Source: UBA1205 sp045598105 (GTDB taxonomy: Bacteria > Bacteroidota > Bacteroidia > Bacteroidales > WCHB1-69). Taken from it: a DNA stretch of 64,000 nucleotides. Under the pieces are notes generated by a model, which was not told where the DNA came from, made no database searches, and saw nothing but the letters and a program-made list of their open reading frames with translations. A program made the translations under genes and the position numbers. Below are positions 61,375 through 64,000 of this stretch, one piece after another (the first letter of the stretch is position 1; every line of letters starts with the position of its first letter). The stretch spans positions 19,883-83,882 of the forward strand of contig JAZLLK010000007.1 in the NCBI GenBank assembly GCA_045598105.1. The letters are read 5' to 3'.

Positions 61375-61743
61375 CTATTTTATGAATTTATTACCGCATA
61401 CCAGCCCTATATAGGTACATGCTATGCATATAAGCAGTGAAGCCAGCATATAGAGTATGGCAGGTGTGTGTTTTCCCTGTTGTAATAATTGAACAGCCTG
61501 TAGTGAAAATGTGGAAAAGGTGGTGAACCCTCCACACATACCGGTGATGAGAAGGGCATATAGGCTTTGCCTGTGTACACAAGTGAAAAGCCCGCCTATC
61601 AGAAACGAACCTAAGGCGTTTACGGCCAATGTGGTAATAACTTGTGACCATGATGCCATATTGGCTATTACGGTAGCTCCGTAGCGAAGCATGCATCCTA
61701 TGGCCCCGCCTATGCCTACGTATATAAATTGTAACCACATCAT
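61375..61743 (-). CDS. crcB: Fluoride ion exporter CrcB (Fluc)
   Basis: 122 aa, four membrane helices; homodimeric fluoride channel. Signature motifs GGAIGCMLRYGA, VNALGSFLIGG and GGFTTFSTFSLQ are all there. Single-copy crcB, so a homodimer. No fluoride riboswitch can fit: the promoter leaves a leader of only about 25 bases. Confidence 0.95.
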   Translation of the reverse strand: MMWLQFIYVGIGGAIGCMLRYGATVIANMASWSQVITTLAVNALGSFLIGGLFTCVHRQSLYALLITGMCGGFTTFSTFSLQAVQLLQQGKHTPAILYMLASLLICIACTYIGLVCGNKFIK

Positions 61744-61775
61744 ATAAGTGATATATTATATATATTGTAAAAAAA

Positions 61776-61783
61776 CAAAGGTA
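61776..61783 (-). promoter_or_regulatory. TAnnTTTG promoter (TACCTTTG) of the crcB operon
   Basis: Minus-strand A9-TGC-TACCTTTGT, 33 bases before the crcB ATG. Confidence 0.7.
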
Positions 61784-61857
61784 GCATTTTTTTTTCACAT
61801 GTAAGCCTATGCATACAAAAAATATATGTTATGAAGAAATGATATATATAAAAAAGC

Positions 61858-61865
61858 TATCTTTG
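61858..61865 (+). promoter_or_regulatory. TAnnTTTG promoter (TATCTTTG) of the 139-aa repeat protein
   Basis: Plus-strand A6-GC-TATCTTTGC, 19 bases before the ATG. Confidence 0.7.
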
Positions 61866-61883
61866 CATTTTTAATATAGAGCA

Positions 61884-62303
61884 ATGCATTGTTTAACCGA
61901 TTATGATATCAAATTATTGGTGGCTTTGAATGAAAGCCTTAGGGGACACAAAAAGTGTACGGAGTTCTTCATGAATAACGGATACCCTGAGTTAGCCGCA
62001 TTGTCTCTGGCTATACAATCCGATACTGACGCACTTCAGTGGCTGTTCGATAACGGATATCCGGAATTTGGCGTGCTGAGTAATGCCATAGACGGGGAGG
62101 AATTAGCCATAGAATGGTTGCAAAAGTATCACTTGGACTTTCTATCGGTATTTGCGGCTGCATGCAGGCAGGAAACGGTGGCTATAAAGTTTTTTGTGGA
62201 AAATAATTTAAAAGTATATATATTCCTTATTAATACCATACAGGAGCTGCTTATACAGCAATCATGGGATGCATCGGATGTACACAAAATACGTCGCAGT
62301 TAA
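61884..62303 (+). CDS. Ankyrin-like alpha-helical repeat protein of unknown function
   Basis: 139 aa, cytosolic. At least three repeats of about 32 aa: MNNGYPELAALSLAIQSD, FDNGYPEFGVLSNAIDGE, QKYHLDFLSVFAAACRQE, with the pattern NGYPE-(A/V)LS-AI alternating with helices ending W(L/F). Homologous small repeat proteins occur in Bacteroidales; no function known. Own promoter. Confidence 0.85.
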   Translation: MHCLTDYDIKLLVALNESLRGHKKCTEFFMNNGYPELAALSLAIQSDTDALQWLFDNGYPEFGVLSNAIDGEELAIEWLQKYHLDFLSVFAAACRQETVAIKFFVENNLKVYIFLINTIQELLIQQSWDASDVHKIRRS

Positions 62304-62409
62304 TTAATAGTAAACTATTACTTTTTTAGTATTTAGTATTGTCTCTGCTATTTTATGTAAAATATGTAAATTTGTAATGTGGTATTTTTTAGCATTGTTG
62401 TGTGCGTAG

Positions 62410-62691
62410 CTAATGCTTAGTACGATGTATCGCTATTGTAAAAAAAAATCTTTTTTTTTTGTTACATAATTGTACATTATTTGTATTATTTAGCGTAATA
62501 TTTATAGTATTTTCTCCTAAGCAACTTGCTATACGTTCGTTACCACTATAGTAATGCTTGGTGTATTCACCTGCTTGTGTAAAATTAATGTAGGTGTTAG
62601 GATAAAACATAGCACTTTGCACCATAGGTTGTATGGGTTGGGGCTGGCCGTTAAGCGTTAGTACCATGTTGCTATTTTTTATCCTTTTCAT
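62410..62691 (-). pseudogene. RHS-derived fragment
   Basis: 93 aa. Its first 60 residues (VLTLNGQPQPIQPMVQSA... FYPNTYINFTQAGEYTKHYY... NERIASCLGE) match the region before the core in Bacteroidota RHS proteins, then the frame runs into unrelated sequence with poly-Lys/Phe. It lacks both repeats and toxin. It lies 43 bases beyond the candidate immunity gene. Probably a recombination leftover, though a promoter (62703-62696) precedes it. The first ATG is almost at the expected transcript start. Confidence 0.65.
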
Positions 62692-62695
62692 ACTG

Positions 62696-62703
62696 CAAAG
62701 ATA
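62696..62703 (-). promoter_or_regulatory. TAnnTTTG promoter (TATCTTTG) at the RHS fragment
   Basis: Minus-strand A7-CAC-TATCTTTGC, 5 bases before the fragment's ATG. Confidence 0.5.
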
Positions 62704-62734
62704 GTGTTTTTTTACTTTCTAATTTGAACTTTTA

Positions 62735-63238
62735 TCATTGTTCCCATAAATTTTTTAAAAAAAATAATTTTTGATATCTATATTCTAATAATAAAGAACA
62801 ATAATCGCCATCTGCAAAAATCCAAAAGACATTAGGATCATAATGTGGCTCTTCATAAAAAAATTGAGAGATATTATCTGTCTGTGTAAAAAGAGGTTTT
62901 GGATTTTCAGGTAATATCCCTTTTACAAAAAAATATTTGTTATTGATTATAAAATAGCCTTCCGTATTTTTTGCAAATTCCCATAAGGTTCCTGTTATTT
63001 TTAATTGATATACATATTCTCTTTTTTGGTCAATATCTATAAGATAAACTTTATTAGTATCACATTTAAAACAATGTTGTAAGAGAATTGAATCTAAATC
63101 ATAAAGAAAAGATTGGTTATTTACTTTTAATTCAGTAGTATAAAAGTTAATTGTATCCATTTGTTGTGCCATTACATGTTTATTAAAGGTTAAACAAATA
63201 ATGTAAAGTAATAATAATATTATTATTTTTTTTTTCAT
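62735..63238 (-). CDS. Candidate immunity protein of the RHS effector
   Basis: 167 aa from ATG 63238, which shares one base with the RHS TGA (TGATG). Signal peptide (KKIIILLLLYIICLTF... VMAQQ). Mature part is mixed alpha/beta with aromatic residues (YVYQLKITGTLWEFAKNTEGYFIINNKYFFVKG; YDPNVFWIFADGDYCSLLLEY). No family recognised; immunity is inferred from position. Being exported, it would act in the periplasm. AT-rich. Confidence 0.65.
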   Translation of the reverse strand: MKKKIIILLLLYIICLTFNKHVMAQQMDTINFYTTELKVNNQSFLYDLDSILLQHCFKCDTNKVYLIDIDQKREYVYQLKITGTLWEFAKNTEGYFIINNKYFFVKGILPENPKPLFTQTDNISQFFYEEPHYDPNVFWIFADGDYCSLLLEYRYQKLFFLKNLWEQ

Positions 63239-64000
63239 CACTTACTTGGTTTAAAGAGTTCTTGTAACATATTATTTAATGCATTATGGTATTCACGACT
63301 ATAAAATGGAGTATATTTTGATTGACCATTCTTATTTGTATAAATATTACAATTAAATTCTTTATTTTGAAATTCACTATATTCCCAATTATGATATGAA
63401 ATGTAATCATACATACCCCAGTCTTTGTCCGAAGGAGTTGTAGTTCCGTTTGGATGATTATGATTATATGTTTTTATAAATCCAGATATTTCCAGAAATG
63501 AGAATGCTATATTATCTTCTGAATGCGATGTAACAAGATAATTTCTTCCATTTGTACCACCTTTACTTACGTTAAAATGGCCCCATTCAACAGAGGAGTT
63601 ATTAGCAAGAAATTCAAATAATTCTTTTGCATTTTCATCACCTTTGACTTGCCAATATTTTTCCCCATTTTTATTTGTAAGCATTTTAATAGTTCCTTTA
63701 CTATAATCTTTAGATATCGCTGGGCTTCCATCTTTTTTCTTTACAATGAAAATATCCTTCTCGTCATTGGTTTTCGTATTTAATAGATTTCCTCGTTCAT
63801 CAAACTCCCATTCATCATCCATCTTTCCACTCGGATCCACCCTTCCAACAGGATTATTACTACAATAATGGTAAGGTGTCAACCATGGCTTTTTACTCAT
63901 TAAAGGGTCACGGGAAATAAAAGTTGGAGGGTTGTAATATCTTGCTTCATAATAATAAAAACCCGTTTCTTCGTCCAACTCTTTGGCATTAAATGCATAG
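63238..64000 (-). CDS. RHS-family polymorphic toxin, C-terminal part with JAMM-type domain (5' end outside window)
   Basis: The frame is open to the window edge (YAFNAKELDEETGFYYYEAR), the RHS core signature, followed by ISRDPL and SNNPVGRVDPSGK that ends the conserved shell. The variable tip (about 190 aa) carries H-x-H-x7-S-x-x-D (NHNHPNGTTTPSDKD; H173, H175, S183, D186 counted from the codon at 63978) and an upstream Glu (E131, SSVEWG): the JAMM/JAB zinc site. It is probably a metalloprotease or isopeptidase effector of the Tox-JAB kind. The downstream coupled gene may give immunity. AT-rich relative to the chromosome, so likely acquired. Confidence 0.85.
   Translation of the reverse strand, partial: YAFNAKELDEETGFYYYEARYYNPPTFISRDPLMSKKPWLTPYHYCSNNPVGRVDPSGKMDDEWEFDERGNLLNTKTNDEKDIFIVKKKDGSPAISKDYSKGTIKMLTNKNGEKYWQVKGDENAKELFEFLANNSSVEWGHFNVSKGGTNGRNYLVTSHSEDNIAFSFLEISGFIKTYNHNHPNGTTTPSDKDWGMYDYISYHNWEYSEFQNKEFNCNIYTNKNGQSKYTPFYSREYHNALNNMLQELFKPSK

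Noticed and set aside
61744..61800. Fluoride riboswitch upstream of crcB
   Set aside because: Only about 25 bases lie between the promoter start site and the ATG, too short for the riboswitch.

Overview
The window looks like a chromosomal segment of a member of the Bacteroidota, most likely Bacteroidales or a relative. The evidence is: promoters of the form TAnnTTTG ahead of most transcription units; almost no Shine-Dalgarno sequences; three secreted proteins ending in type IX secretion (T9SS) sorting domains; and family-typical gene sets (glycogen synthase/DUF4270/glmS; guaB with a run of PpiC-type chaperones; a split ATP synthase operon lacking atpD and atpC; DUF2851). Isoleucine is written mostly as ATA. 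I found no rRNA, tRNA, CRISPR array or intact insertion sequence.

Layout. 1-3.5 kb: end of lysS, then dnaB and pgk. 3.5-4.3 kb: a gene-free gap with a 52-base T tract, an orphan promoter and nested inverted repeats that may be a structured RNA. 4.3-8 kb: a polymerase-like membrane protein coupled to a lipoprotein, divergent from a GT4 glycosyltransferase. 8-15 kb (minus): guaB, three PpiC/SurA-like proteins, a MoxR ATPase and a small HsdR_N-like protein. 15-21 kb: LysM protein and nusB, a small T9SS protein, pepT, and prfB with a programmed +1 frameshift. 21-24 kb: a trypsin-like protease joined to a probable beta-barrel, plus a secreted partner. 24-28 kb: recX, a thioesterase, a YqeY-like gene, a T9SS M1 peptidase and a lipoprotein. 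28-33 kb: GT5, DUF4270, glmS. 33-40 kb: a lipoprotein, an MsbA-like exporter, butyrate kinase, an ABC-2 permease and an SDR enzyme. 40-46 kb: DUF2851, a dihaem peroxidase with a PAS protein, an ATP-grasp enzyme, a thioredoxin-like protein and aat. 46-52.5 kb: a T9SS subtilase with a propeptide-like lipoprotein, and ppdK. 53-54.9 kb: an AraC-family regulator with AT-hooks and an acidic lipoprotein. 55-60 kb: the ATP synthase operon. 60-62.3 kb: crcB, a small protein, a TraB/GumN protein and a repeat protein. 62.4-64 kb: an AT-rich RHS toxin locus that runs off the window.

Together the genes suggest an anaerobic or microaerophilic protein-degrading fermenter: secreted proteases of three families, cytosolic tripeptidase, PPDK, butyrate kinase and an H+-type F1Fo ATP synthase. 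The most unusual items are: an identical dyad upstream of the nusB and ATP synthase promoters at the same spacing; a propeptide-like lipoprotein ahead of the subtilase; tandem AT-hooks on an AraC regulator; a lytic-transglycosylase fold that has lost its catalytic Glu; a hairpin-plus-U-tract between atpE and atpF; and an RHS effector with a complete JAMM motif followed by a coupled candidate immunity gene.
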